A stretch of 64,000 nucleotides of DNA from Desulfovibrionaceae bacterium. GTDB lineage: Bacteria > Desulfobacterota > Desulfovibrionia > Desulfovibrionales > Desulfovibrionaceae. The notes beneath the pieces are model-generated. The model was not told the origin of the DNA. It did not search any database and saw nothing but the letters and a program-made list of their open reading frames with translations. Positions 34,690 through 43,959 of this stretch are shown here, one piece after another. The number at the start of each line of letters is the position of its first letter. Position 1 is the stretch's first letter. The translations under genes and the position numbers were made by a program. The stretch is taken from assembly GCA_022510785.1 (NCBI GenBank), contig JAFLSV010000005.1, positions 1-64,000 on the forward strand, read 5' to 3'.

Positions 34690-36078
34690 CTACTTCAGCC
34701 CCAGTCGTTTCATCTTGCGCTGCAGGGTGCGCAGATTGAGGCCCAGTACGGCGGCGGCCTGTCCCCGCCGCCCGCGGCACTGATCCAGCGCCTGGCGAAT
34801 CAGGGTTTCTTCCAGGCGCAGGGTGGCGTCTTCCAGATTCAGCCCCGCCCGGGGCAGGGTCAGCGCGCTGAGGCTGCCCGCCTCACCCAGCGATTCCAGG
34901 GCGGCCTCGCCGAACGCCGCGTAGCGATCGAGAAAGTTGTGCAGCTCGCGCACATTGCCGGGCCAGGTATAGCGTTCCATAGCCTCGCGGACATGCAGGG
35001 GCAGCATGGCGCTCATGCCCCGGCGTTCCAGCCAGGCTTCGGTCAAAAGCGCGATGTCGCCCTGCCGTTCGCGCAGGGGCGGCACAGTCAGGGAGAGCAC
35101 ATGCACCCGATAATAAAAATCCGACCGCATTTTGCCCTCCCGCACCAGCGCCCCCAGATCCCGGTTGGTGGCGGCGATAAGGCGGAAAGACGCGGTTTTG
35201 GGGCTGTGATCTCCCACCGGGGTGTACATCCTGTTTTCCAGCGCCCGCAGCAGCTTGACCTGAAGATGCAGGGGCAGCTCGCCTATTTCATCCAGAAACA
35301 GGGTGCCGTCGCGGGCCGCCTCGATATACCCCGTTTTGGCGGTGTAGGCCCCGGAAAAGGCTCCCCTGGCATGGCCGAAAAATTCGCTCTCCATCAGTTG
35401 CTCGGGAATGGCCCCGCAGTTGACCGGCACATAGGGGCCCCGCCTGCCGCTGAAGGCGTGGATGGCCTGGGCCGCAAGGTCTTTGCCCGTGCCGGTTTCG
35501 CCATAAATGATGACGTTGGCGTCGGTTTCGGCCGCCCGGAGTATCTGCGTGTACATCCGGCGCATGGCCGGGCTGCTCCCCACCATGGGGCCCAGGCCGT
35601 CCGCATGTTCCATGGTGGCCTTGAGGCGCCGGTTTTCCTCCTGCAGCTCCAGCTCCACAAATTTCTGATCGCTGATGTCCAGCATGAGCCCCTGCAGGCA
35701 ATAGGGCTCAGCCTCACCCGGCCGGTAAATGCCCTCGCCCTGATCCCATATCCACTTGACCCTGCCCGAAGGCAGAATCTGGCGGTAATACAGCTGGTAG
35801 GGACGGCGCTCGGCAAAACTGGCTTCCATGACCCGGCGCACTTCGGCGAGATCCTCGGGGGGCGTCATGCGTTCAATCGTGTTCCAGCTGTTGCGCAGCA
35901 TGTCTTCGGGCGTCAGCCCCAGCAGATCGTAACAGCCGCTGCTGGCGAATTCGAGCACATAGCTGTGCCCCGCCCCCGGCGATTCCGGCGGCAGGATGCG
36001 GCACTGATAGACCAGGCCGGGTATGTGGTTGAGCAGCCTGAAGTAGCTTTCGCGCACGTCGGAAACGGTGCTGTGCAT
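34690..36078 (-). CDS. PAS-domain sigma-54-dependent activator
   Basis: 462 residues. An N-terminal PAS domain (about 8-145, with FASSGCYDLLGLTPEDML) is followed by an AAA+ motor with Walker A GETGTGKD near 193, Walker [12 protein letters not shown] near 265, and a Fis-type helix-turn-helix at the end. The sigma-54-contact loop reads GAFSGA (near 237) instead of GAFTGA. There is no receiver domain, so the PAS domain probably binds the inducer. The start at 36078 has GAGG upstream; an in-frame codon at 36114 is less likely. It is convergent with the hydrolase pair and is the obvious regulator of the two sigma-54 promoters at 31677-32026, though this is inferred from position. Confidence 0.87.
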   Translation of the reverse strand: MHSTVSDVRESYFRLLNHIPGLVYQCRILPPESPGAGHSYVLEFASSGCYDLLGLTPEDMLRNSWNTIERMTPPEDLAEVRRVMEASFAERRPYQLYYRQILPSGRVKWIWDQGEGIYRPGEAEPYCLQGLMLDISDQKFVELELQEENRRLKATMEHADGLGPMVGSSPAMRRMYTQILRAAETDANVIIYGETGTGKDLAAQAIHAFSGRRGPYVPVNCGAIPEQLMESEFFGHARGAFSGAYTAKTGYIEAARDGTLFLDEIGELPLHLQVKLLRALENRMYTPVGDHSPKTASFRLIAATNRDLGALVREGKMRSDFYYRVHVLSLTVPPLRERQGDIALLTEAWLERRGMSAMLPLHVREAMERYTWPGNVRELHNFLDRYAAFGEAALESLGEAGSLSALTLPRAGLNLEDATLRLEETLIRQALDQCRGRRGQAAAVLGLNLRTLQRKMKRLGLK

Positions 36079-36266
36079 GGCGCGCCTCGTCAAAAATGGT
36101 CGTGGGGACGGCATGGGGCTGCGCGGAGGAAGACGGGAATGTTCCGCAGTCCTGTTGTTTCACAGTTCGGCTTTCCATGCAAACATGCGGCCGGCCGTGC
36201 CGGAGCGGCCCGCCGGAAAAAATCCCGCGTCCCGGCGTGGTTCGGGGCGGTACCCGGGAGGGGAGC

Positions 36267-37325
36267 ATGACGCAATCCACAAACGCCGCGGACGCCATGG
36301 CGGCTCAGCTGGCCCGGGCGCGGGAAAAAAAGGAGCTGGGCTACGCCAAAAAAGGTCTGGTGCTGGCCCTTGTGTCCGGAATAATCTGGAGTTTTGACGG
36401 GCTGGCCCTGGGGCAGGGGCTGGGCTGCGCGCCGTTCACGCTGCCCGCGGTCTGGCTGCTGGCGCCCCTGCTGGCGGCGGGTGTCCACGACCTGTGCGCC
36501 GCGCTGTTCTGTTTTGGCTGGAACGCCGGACAGGGCCGCGCCCGTGAAGTCTTTCGCACCCTGGTCAGCCGGCCGGGCCGCCTGTGCGTGCTGGGGGCCC
36601 TGTTCGGCGCGCCGCTCGGCATGGGCGGCTATCTCATGGCCGTGTCCCTGGCCGGGCCGGCCTATACCCTGCCCATCACCTCGCTGTACCCCGCCATCGC
36701 CGCCGTGCTGGCCGCCGTGTTCCTTCGGGAGCGCATCAGCCGCCGGGCCTGGGTGGGGCTTGCCCTGTGCGTGGCCGGGGCTGTCGTTATCGGGTACACG
36801 CCGCCTGAAACGGACGCGGGCAGCTTTTCTTTTTATCTGGGCATAGCCTTTGCCGTGCTGGCCGCCTTCGGCTGGGCGGCGGAAGGGGTATGCGTGACCT
36901 CGGGCATGGATTTGGCGGAACCCGCCGTGGCGCTGTGCATCAGGGAGTTCACATCCGCGCTCCTCTATGGCCTGTTCATCGTGCCCGGCGTTATGCTGTA
37001 TCTGTCCCTGGGACAGTCCGCCTTTTCCTCCGCCCGCTTTCTGGCCGAGGCCCTGACCAGCGCGGGGCTTCTTTTCGTCATGCTGGCCGGGGTTATCGGC
37101 TGCACATCCTACCTGTGCTGGTACCCGGCCATGAACATGACCGGGGTGAGCCGGGCCATGTCTCTGAACATCACCTATTCCCTGTGGGGGGTGCTGTTCA
37201 GCGCCCTGTTCACGGATATTGACATCACCCGCAATCTGGTTATCGGATCCCTGATTATTTTCGCGGGCATGTTTCTGGTCATCGGCAATCCCAGGGATAT
37301 CATCAACCTGCGCAACGTGGACTAA
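36267..37325 (+). CDS. EamA/DMT-superfamily transporter
   Basis: 352 residues with about ten membrane helices arranged as two EamA repeats (about 22-170 and 190-340); the first repeat has ITSLYPAIAAVLAAVFLRERIS, typical of drug/metabolite exporters. ATG 36267 follows GGGAGGGGAG, and starts further upstream would add a non-homologous, charged leader. It is divergent from the PAS activator, which suggests joint control with the BCCT cluster, perhaps as an exporter of a product. No sigma-54 site was found in 36079-36266. Confidence 0.82.
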   Translation: MTQSTNAADAMAAQLARAREKKELGYAKKGLVLALVSGIIWSFDGLALGQGLGCAPFTLPAVWLLAPLLAAGVHDLCAALFCFGWNAGQGRAREVFRTLVSRPGRLCVLGALFGAPLGMGGYLMAVSLAGPAYTLPITSLYPAIAAVLAAVFLRERISRRAWVGLALCVAGAVVIGYTPPETDAGSFSFYLGIAFAVLAAFGWAAEGVCVTSGMDLAEPAVALCIREFTSALLYGLFIVPGVMLYLSLGQSAFSSARFLAEALTSAGLLFVMLAGVIGCTSYLCWYPAMNMTGVSRAMSLNITYSLWGVLFSALFTDIDITRNLVIGSLIIFAGMFLVIGNPRDIINLRNVD

Positions 37326-37455
37326 AGTTCGCCCGTGCCCCGCAAGCGGCCCGCGTGTCGCCGGAAGGCGCGCGGAGCCTTCCGCCAGGCCGCTGTCCGC
37401 TGTAAAAGCGCCGGGGCGGAACGGGATATGCGCGGCATGGCCGCAAGGAGGCCCC

Positions 37456-37728
37456 ATGTTCGGCATTAAAGCTCCCTTCCGTCTGGCCGTGGGCGCCCTG
37501 CTTCTGGATGGGCAGCCCCGCACGCCCGCCCAGGTCGCGGAGGCTCTGCGCCCGGAATACGCGGGCAGCCGCCTGATCCGTCTGGCCAACGTGGAGGCCC
37601 AGCTGCAGGCACTGAAAGCCGTGGGCGTGGTCAGGGTGGTCTCCGAGCGGCTAAGCGCCGTGGGCGATCTGGAACAGAGCTACGTCATCAGCGACTATGG
37701 CCGCGACAAGGTGCGGAAGAATTTGTGA
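37456..37728 (+). CDS. Small winged-helix-like protein of unknown function
   Basis: 90 residues behind a perfect AAGGAGG. The sequence reads like one winged helix-turn-helix: a helix pair (RTPAQVAEALRPEY, VEAQLQALKAVGVVRV) and a wing ending ISDYGRDKVRKNL. This resembles small PadR/ArsR-type DNA-binding domains, but no family signature is strong enough to name it. It stands alone between an exporter gene and a convergent methyltransferase; the 130 bases upstream show no clear promoter. Confidence 0.6.
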   Translation: MFGIKAPFRLAVGALLLDGQPRTPAQVAEALRPEYAGSRLIRLANVEAQLQALKAVGVVRVVSERLSAVGDLEQSYVISDYGRDKVRKNL

Positions 37729-37771
37729 GCGGGCGCTGCCTCAGCGCTTTCGGCAAGGCTTCCCGGCGCCG

Positions 37772-38488
37772 TCAGGCCTCCGCCCGGCGGATTTCCCAGA
37801 TGCTGACCGGCACGGGCACCGTCTGGGCCGTCAGGGGCCAGGTGGGCGCGAAGCTGACCCTGGCGCCGCTCAGCCCGTGGGCGGGCATTTCGTCCAGCAG
37901 CGAGCGGAAGACCGTTCGTCCCGGTTCCGCAATCCAGGCGGTGCCGTCCGGGCTCAGAACATGGGCCAGAAAGGCCGCCACGGGCGCGGCAAAGCGTTTT
38001 TCGTACACGATGTCCGCGGCCCAGGCGCGCTGGATGGAACCCTCCTCAAGGGTGGGCCTGCGCCAGTCCATGAGCGTCCAGGTCACGCCGGGCACGGCGT
38101 TGAGCTGGGCATTGACGCGGGCATAGGCCAAGGCGTCGGCGTCGCAGTCCATGCCCGTGACCCGGCCGCCCAGCCATTGTCCGACCAGCGCGGTGAAACC
38201 CAGACCGCATCCCACATCCAGGCAGGAGCGGCCCCTGATGTCTTCGCGCCGATCCGCCAGCCAGGCGGCCAGGGCCAGAGACGAGGGCCACAGCTCGGCC
38301 CAGTAGGGCAGCCGCTCATCCTGCCGCCAGCCGGGGTCGTCCTCGCTCATGGCGGCCCACAGCGCTTCCAGGTCGGCCCGGCGCAGACGCCAGGCCCGTC
38401 CGCAGGCGCTGAAGCGCAGTTCGGAACCGTCTGAGGGATTGGCCCCGGAACTTTTTGGGCGCGGCATGGATTCCCCGCTGTCCGTCAT
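37772..38488 (-). CDS. Class I SAM-dependent methyltransferase
   Basis: 238 residues with Rossmann motif I CLDVGCGLGFTALV (about 90-103), an acidic strand-2 end (GMDCDADAL) and a WAELWPSS stretch before motif I, a pattern found in protein-lysine methyltransferases related to METTL20/Nnt1. The substrate cannot be told. Its start overlaps the xerC stop by four bases, so it is the last gene of the cpoB-dprA-xerC-methyltransferase run. Confidence 0.75.
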   Translation of the reverse strand: MTDSGESMPRPKSSGANPSDGSELRFSACGRAWRLRRADLEALWAAMSEDDPGWRQDERLPYWAELWPSSLALAAWLADRREDIRGRSCLDVGCGLGFTALVGQWLGGRVTGMDCDADALAYARVNAQLNAVPGVTWTLMDWRRPTLEEGSIQRAWAADIVYEKRFAAPVAAFLAHVLSPDGTAWIAEPGRTVFRSLLDEMPAHGLSGARVSFAPTWPLTAQTVPVPVSIWEIRRAEA

Positions 38489-39465
38489 GGCGTTTCCTTT
38501 TTGTCTTTGGCGTCGGCCAGCGGATGGGCGGCGTCATAGACCCTGGTCAGCGCGTCGAGGTTGAGGTGCGTGTATCGCTGGGTGGTGGAAATACGGCGGT
38601 GGCCCAGAAGCTCCTGCACGCTGCGCAGATCCGCGCCGCCTTCCAGCAGGTGCGTGGCGTAGGAGTGACGCAAATGGTGCGGGGAAAGATGCTGCTGTAT
38701 GCCCGCCAGTCTGGCCGCTTCGCCCACAATGCGCGCCGCCTGACGGCGGTGGAGGCGCGCCCCGCGCCGTCCCACGAACAGCGCCGTTTCATCATGGCCG
38801 GCCAGCAGGGGCCGGGCCGTCAGCCAGGCGTCCAGAGCGGCGCGGCTGGTGTCGCTGAGGGGCGACAGGCGTTCCTTGCCGCCCTTGCCCATGACTTTCA
38901 CTGCGCGGGCGCCGGGGCTGTAGGCGCCTTCGTCCAGATCCAGCGCTTCCGAAATGCGAAGCCCGGAACCGTAGAGCAGTTCGAGCAGGGCATGATCCCG
39001 GATACGGATCGCGGCTTCCATGGCCGCGGCCGCCGCGCGGGGAGGCGTATCGGCCAGCAGATCAAAGGCCTGATCCACGTTGAGCACGGACGGGTTCCGC
39101 TGTTCCTGGCGGGGATTGCGCACGCCCCGGCACGGATCGGCACTGATTTTATGGGTTCTCAGCAGATGGCGGAACAGGGAGCGCAGGGCCGAAAGCTTGC
39201 GGGCCGTGGTGCTGCGGGCGCTGCCTTCATGAAAGAGCCGGGCCGAAAAGCCCTGGACGTGCCGCCTGGTCACGGTGCGCGGCATGTTCAGGCTGGCGCC
39301 TTCCTGGCGCACATAGCGTTCAAAGTCCAGCAGATCGCGGCCATAGGCCGCGATTGTGGCCGGAGAAGCCCCTTTTTGCAATTCCAGCCAGGCCAGAAAC
39401 GTGGCGGCGCAGTCCGGCAGATCGCGCAGAGAGGGGGGCAGAGCCTTTTCGGGCGGGCGCTTCAT
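38485..39465 (-). CDS. xer: Tyrosine recombinase XerC/XerD
   Basis: Resolves chromosome dimers at dif in partnership with FtsK. 326 residues: SAM-like core-binding domain (about 18-105) and catalytic domain with Arg in GLRISEAL, Lys in GKGGKERLSP, and HxxR/H...Y in SPHHLRHSYATHLL, LLGHRRISTTQRYTH. All catalytic residues are present. The C-terminal tail is longer than in E. coli XerC. It overlaps dprA and the methyltransferase gene by four bases each, and no attachment site or mobile element is near, which argues for a housekeeping Xer rather than a phage integrase. Single Xer versus XerC/D pair cannot be decided here. Confidence 0.9.
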   Translation of the reverse strand: MKRPPEKALPPSLRDLPDCAATFLAWLELQKGASPATIAAYGRDLLDFERYVRQEGASLNMPRTVTRRHVQGFSARLFHEGSARSTTARKLSALRSLFRHLLRTHKISADPCRGVRNPRQEQRNPSVLNVDQAFDLLADTPPRAAAAAMEAAIRIRDHALLELLYGSGLRISEALDLDEGAYSPGARAVKVMGKGGKERLSPLSDTSRAALDAWLTARPLLAGHDETALFVGRRGARLHRRQAARIVGEAARLAGIQQHLSPHHLRHSYATHLLEGGADLRSVQELLGHRRISTTQRYTHLNLDALTRVYDAAHPLADAKDKKETP

Positions 39466-40757
39466 GACTGGCGCGCCTCATAGACGGCCCCCGGCAGGCG
39501 TTGAACCGATCCGTTCAGTTCCAGCATCAGAAGCAGGGCGCTCAGGGAGCCTGCGTTTTGGTCAGGCAGCAGGATCAGCAAATCGTCCATGTGCAGGGGG
39601 CCGCGGGTCTGGAGCAGGGCCAGAGCCCGTCCTTCCGCGGAATCCGGGGCGCAGGCCGGGGCGCCCGGCCTGCGCGCTGCGCTGCCCGGCGCGGCTTTGG
39701 AGCGCAGATGCGGCGGAGCGGATGCTTCGGCGGGCGGGCTTTGCCCGGGAGGGACATGATCCAGCAGGTGGCGGAGCTGCGGCAGCAGATCCTCCAGGAT
39801 GTCGGCGGCCCCGCGAACCGGGCGGGCGCCATCGGCCAGCAGCCTGGCGCATCCGTTGAGATCGGGCGTGTTTTCCGTCGCTGTGCCGTCCGTCTGTGGG
39901 GCATCCGCCCTATCTGCCGGTACCGGCGGCGTCCAGCCCCGCGGAGGAACGGCGTACACGGCCCGGTTCTGCTCCAGCGCCAGGCGCGCGGTGATCAGGC
40001 TGCCGCTGCGCGGCGCGGCTTCCACCACCACAACCCCCAGCGCCAGCCCGCTGATAATGCGGTTGCGGATGGGAAAATGCGGGCCCTCCGGGCGGGTTCC
40101 GGGTGGAAATTCACTGAGCAGCAGCCCCCTGACGCCCACATCGTGGTAAAGCTGCCGGTTTTCGGGTGGATAGACCACGTCCAGCCCGGCTCCCAGCACG
40201 GCGATGGTCCGGCCCTGTTCCGCCAGGGCCGCCGTGTGGGCCGCGCTGTCGATGCCGCGCGCCAGGCCCGAGACCACAGTGACGCCGCAGGCCGACAGCT
40301 CGCGGGCCAGATCGCGGGTTCGGCGCAGATTGTCCGCCGAACAGGCGCGGGAGCCCACCACGGCCAGGCAGGCGTTGTTCAGCAGGGACAGATCGCCCCG
40401 GGCGTACAGCAGGGCGGGGGCATCGGGCAGTTGCCGCAGCAGGGACGGATAGCGGGGATCCGTCCACAGCAGGATAACGCCGTCCAAATCGCGGCTGTCC
40501 TCCCACTCGGGCCGGGCCTCGCGCCGCCATGCGCCGTCGCTCAGGCCCGCGCCGCGGGAGACGGGCACCCCGGCCTCGGCCCATCGGGCCGCATGGTGCA
40601 CAGCGGCGAAGGCTGAACCAAAATGGGTCAGCAGGCGGTGTATGCTGCGCGCGCCCAGTCCCTTTGTCCGGCGCAGCGCCAGAGCCGCCCAGTATTCGGC
40701 CCTGGCGCTTTCGTCCAGTCTGGACAGAGCGGTGGGGAGGGGGCCGGGATCACCCAT
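39462..40757 (-). CDS. dprA: DNA-processing protein DprA/Smf
   Basis: Loads RecA on incoming single-stranded DNA in transformation. 431 residues: N-terminal SAM-like helices, the Rossmann core with AVVGSRACS, GLARGIDSAAHTAAL (about 165-180), AVLGAGLDVVYPPENRQL and FPIRNRIISGLA, and a C-terminal winged helix (about 365-431). A Pro/Ala-rich linker of about 90 residues joins them. It overlaps xerC by four bases. Confidence 0.93.
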   Translation of the reverse strand: MGDPGPLPTALSRLDESARAEYWAALALRRTKGLGARSIHRLLTHFGSAFAAVHHAARWAEAGVPVSRGAGLSDGAWRREARPEWEDSRDLDGVILLWTDPRYPSLLRQLPDAPALLYARGDLSLLNNACLAVVGSRACSADNLRRTRDLARELSACGVTVVSGLARGIDSAAHTAALAEQGRTIAVLGAGLDVVYPPENRQLYHDVGVRGLLLSEFPPGTRPEGPHFPIRNRIISGLALGVVVVEAAPRSGSLITARLALEQNRAVYAVPPRGWTPPVPADRADAPQTDGTATENTPDLNGCARLLADGARPVRGAADILEDLLPQLRHLLDHVPPGQSPPAEASAPPHLRSKAAPGSAARRPGAPACAPDSAEGRALALLQTRGPLHMDDLLILLPDQNAGSLSALLLMLELNGSVQRLPGAVYEARQS

Positions 40758-40766
40758 GGGACTGCC

Positions 40767-41681
40767 TCAGGGCTTGAGCCCCATGCGCTGGGCACGCTGG
40801 GTGGCTTCGGCCTTGGGCCAGTCTTCAAACAGGACGGTCAGGTGCAGCGAGGTATTCGTCGCATCGCCCAGCTTTTGATAGGCCATGGCTGTTTTAAGCA
40901 GGGAATCCGGGGTCTTGGCATCTTGAGGGAAGCGCGTCTGCACGTCTTTGAAGGCAAAGATGGCATCCGTGTAGCGGCCGCGCGCGTACAGCGTTTCGCC
41001 CTTCCAGTACAGGGCGTTGGGCACCAGGCGGCTGGTGGGATACACTTCCAGAAAGGCCTGGAAGGCGGCCTCCGCTTCGGGATAACGGCCTGTGCGGTAT
41101 AATTGCAGGGCCGCGTCATAGGCGTTCCGCTCAGGCCGGGCCGGGGTCTTTGACGGCGCGGCGGCGGGCGTGGGCGTGGCCGGAGTGCTTTCGTTCAGAC
41201 GCGGCAGCATGGCCGGCGGCAGGCTTGTCGGCGTTTCCGGGGGAGCCTCGCCCGTTGAACCGGATGCGGCGGCTTGGGGGGCGGCGCCGGAAAGCGGTGA
41301 CGGCAGGGCGCCGGGAGCGGGGCTTTGGGGAGACTCCGGCCTGGCCGCGGCATTTGTCTGGGGACTCTTTCCGGCCGGAGAGGGAGCGGGGACGCTTTTT
41401 TCAGTCTGCGGGGCGCTTGCAGCGCCGGAGGCGGCAGCCGTTCCCGGCCGGCGCGGGGGCACGGCCTCGCCCCGTTTCAGGGCTTCGTTCTCCAGGTATT
41501 CCACCCGCAGTTCCAGCTGGTGCAGCTCATCCTTGAGGGCGTTTTCCTCCGTGCGGACGGCCAGCACTTCCCGTTCCAGAAACACCATGCGCTCGCCCAG
41601 GCCGGCGACGGAACTCCGGCTGGCGCACGCGCTCGCGCACAGACAAAGCAGGATGGGAACAAAGGCGAAATATCGGGTCAT
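40767..41681 (-). CDS. CpoB/YbgF-like TPR lipoprotein
   Basis: 304 residues. The N-terminus is a lipoprotein-type signal with ASAC (Cys19), followed by a coiled coil (about 28-62), a long Pro/Ala/Ser-rich linker (about 65-175) and a C-terminal TPR block (about 180-300) with the YDAALQLYRTGRYPEAEAAF pattern of Tol-Pal-associated CpoB. CpoB coordinates cell-wall synthesis with outer-membrane constriction; here the gene lies away from tol-pal, so a Tol role is only inferred. The start at 41681 is chosen because GGGGAGG precedes it and the signal peptide starts there. Confidence 0.78.
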   Translation of the reverse strand: MTRYFAFVPILLCLCASACASRSSVAGLGERMVFLEREVLAVRTEENALKDELHQLELRVEYLENEALKRGEAVPPRRPGTAAASGAASAPQTEKSVPAPSPAGKSPQTNAAARPESPQSPAPGALPSPLSGAAPQAAASGSTGEAPPETPTSLPPAMLPRLNESTPATPTPAAAPSKTPARPERNAYDAALQLYRTGRYPEAEAAFQAFLEVYPTSRLVPNALYWKGETLYARGRYTDAIFAFKDVQTRFPQDAKTPDSLLKTAMAYQKLGDATNTSLHLTVLFEDWPKAEATQRAQRMGLKP

Positions 41682-41802
41682 GGTACCTCCCCTGTCTGCT
41701 TTTCGTGTAGGCGAGAGCGGCTTCATTGGCAAGCCGCGCCCATGCCGGGCCGGTGGCAGACCCGCATTCCGTGGGGGCGGCGCCGTCAGCGGCGGCCGGG
41801 GC

Positions 41803-43836
41803 TTACGCGGTTTCGCGGGCCTCCGGCGTGCGGAACAGCACAGCGGCGGCCTGCAGCGCGGTTTGTGTGGCGAACAGGTAAACCACGTCTCCCGCGAGGA
41901 ACATGGTGTCAGCCGGGGGCGAGGTCAGGGTTTTTCCGTCCCGCCGGATACCCGCCGCCGTCACGCTGTAGGCGCGTCCCAGGCGGCTTTCCGCCAGAGT
42001 TTTGCCTTCCAGGGGCGAGCCCTGTTCCACCGTGTAGGCCGCGGATTGAAGATCGGGCAGGCTGTGGCGCAGGTCGCTGACATCCGTCGAGGCCATGCTG
42101 ACCTGGCGCAGCATGCCGTAGTTTTCCTGCCGGATGCGGGCGATGAAGCTGTCGATGGTCTGGCGGGGCACCAGATAGTGGTTGAGCACGCGGGCGAACA
42201 CCTCAATGGAGGTTTCAAACTCTTCGGGAATAACGTCATTGGCGCCCAGCTCGCGCAGGGCCGACACCTCGCCCACAAAGCGCGAGCGAACCACGATATA
42301 CAGGGCGGGGTTCAGGGCGCGGGCCGCCGCGATAATGGCCCTGGTGCCCGCCGGATCGGAAATGACAATGGCCAGCACGCGGGCGCGGGCCACGCCCAGA
42401 TGTTCCAGCACCAGGGGAAAGCTGGCGTCACCGTGCCGGATGGGTTCCTGGTCGCGGTAGCGGGCCACGGTATCGGGGTTCATCTCGGAAATAATATAGG
42501 GAATGCCCAGCTCGCGCGCCCCGCTGGCCAGATTTTTGCCGCCTATGCCAAAGCCGATGATGATAAGATGATCGCGCAGAAGCCGCCCGTCGCGGATAAT
42601 GCCTTTTTCCTCGCTGTCCCTGGCGGCGCCGTCGGGGCCGCCCTCCTCGGCGGCTTCCGCCTCCGTCTGGGCCAGGGACTTGCGCAGCCAGCGGGCGGCC
42701 GCGCGCGGGGCCACGGCCATGAGCACCGGCGTGAGTGACATGGTGACAATGCTGGCCGCCAGGAAAATCTGGTAGGTTTCCGTATCCAGCAGGCCGAGGC
42801 CCAGGGCCGAGCGGGCCAGCACAAAGGAAAATTCTCCAATCTGGGCCAGGCTGAACGCGGTGATGATGGCCGTGCGCATGGAATAGCCCACCAGCCGCAC
42901 CACGGGGATGACCATGGCGATCTTGACGGCAGCGATGCTTCCCGCCACCAGCAGGATAAAGGGCAGATGCGTCACAAAAAAGGCCATGTTGAGCAGCATG
43001 CCCACGGACATAAAGAAGATGCTGGTAAAGACTTCCTTGAAGGGCAGAACGTTTTCCAGCGCGTTGAGGCTGTATTCCGACTCCGCCAGCATGAGCCCGG
43101 CAAGAAAGGCCCCCAGCGAGAGCGAAAGCCCCAGGGAGGAGGTGACCATGGCCACGGCCAGGCAGAGGCCGAGGGTGGTCATGAGCATGAGATCGCGGCT
43201 GCGCACCCGCACCACGCGCAGCATGAGCCGGGGCAGGACAAAACGGCTGAACAGGGCCAGGCCGCCCAGCACGATGACGCTTTTGCCCACCGTCCACAGC
43301 ATGTGGCTGGCGTCGGTGTCCAGCTCGCCGCCCAGCAGGGGAAAGAGCAGCATCATGGGAACAATGGCCAGATCCTGAAAAATCAGCACGGCCAGACACA
43401 TGCGCCCCTGCGGAGATTCCGTCTGGGCCTTTTGCTGGAACAGGCTCAGCACAATGGCCGTGGAGGACAGCGCCACCAGGCAGCCGAAGACCAGGGCCCG
43501 GGACAGTCCGGCCCACCACACGGTGGCCCCGGCAACCGCGCCCGCGGTGAGCAGCACCTGGGCCGATCCTCCCACAAAGAGCGGTTTTTTCAGCCGCATG
43601 AGCTCGCCGGCGGAAAGCTCCATACCGATGGTGAACAGCAGAAGGGCCACGCCCACTTCAGCCATGGTGTCCACGGCGGCCATGTTGGGCACCAGCCCCA
43701 GAGCCGAAGGCCCGCACAGAGCCCCGGTGATCAGAAAACCCACGATGGACGGAATGTGCAGGCGGTGGCACACCAGCACCACGGCGATGGACAGCACGAA
43801 AAGGACAACTATTTCGCGGAGAATTTCAAATTCCAT
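41803..43836 (-). CDS. Kef-type cation:proton antiporter (CPA2) with RCK domains
   Basis: 677 residues. About 12-13 membrane helices (1-385) of the CPA2 fold are followed by a TrkA-N Rossmann domain (IIGFGIGGKNLA, about 420-432) and a TrkA-C domain (about 585-665). Motifs LLLFTIGMELS and SLGAFLAGLMLAES are typical of KefB/KefC/YbaL proteins, which exchange K+ for H+ under control of nucleotide or glutathione ligands. It lies 121 bases upstream of the cpoB-like gene and is preceded by a 250-base gap holding a palindrome. Confidence 0.88.
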   Translation of the reverse strand: MEFEILREIVVLFVLSIAVVLVCHRLHIPSIVGFLITGALCGPSALGLVPNMAAVDTMAEVGVALLLFTIGMELSAGELMRLKKPLFVGGSAQVLLTAGAVAGATVWWAGLSRALVFGCLVALSSTAIVLSLFQQKAQTESPQGRMCLAVLIFQDLAIVPMMLLFPLLGGELDTDASHMLWTVGKSVIVLGGLALFSRFVLPRLMLRVVRVRSRDLMLMTTLGLCLAVAMVTSSLGLSLSLGAFLAGLMLAESEYSLNALENVLPFKEVFTSIFFMSVGMLLNMAFFVTHLPFILLVAGSIAAVKIAMVIPVVRLVGYSMRTAIITAFSLAQIGEFSFVLARSALGLGLLDTETYQIFLAASIVTMSLTPVLMAVAPRAAARWLRKSLAQTEAEAAEEGGPDGAARDSEEKGIIRDGRLLRDHLIIIGFGIGGKNLASGARELGIPYIISEMNPDTVARYRDQEPIRHGDASFPLVLEHLGVARARVLAIVISDPAGTRAIIAAARALNPALYIVVRSRFVGEVSALRELGANDVIPEEFETSIEVFARVLNHYLVPRQTIDSFIARIRQENYGMLRQVSMASTDVSDLRHSLPDLQSAAYTVEQGSPLEGKTLAESRLGRAYSVTAAGIRRDGKTLTSPPADTMFLAGDVVYLFATQTALQAAAVLFRTPEARETA

Positions 43837-43959
43837 GGAGAGCCCTGCCGCATACCGGAAGAATGCATATGCCTATCCTTTTCTTGGATAAGAGACAAGG
43901 GCGCTGGTTCTGGGAACCATCCGCCATATCAGGGAAGGCAGCTTCTTAATCCTTTGAAA

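Noticed and set aside
36115-36266. TTCGGC...TGCA as a sigma-54 promoter of the EamA gene
   Set aside because: The GG-to-GC spacing is eight bases instead of ten.
38485-39465. Tyrosine recombinase as sign of an integrated element
   Set aside because: It is locked into a four-base-overlap operon with dprA and a methyltransferase gene, with no attachment repeats or mobile genes nearby; a housekeeping Xer is the simpler reading.
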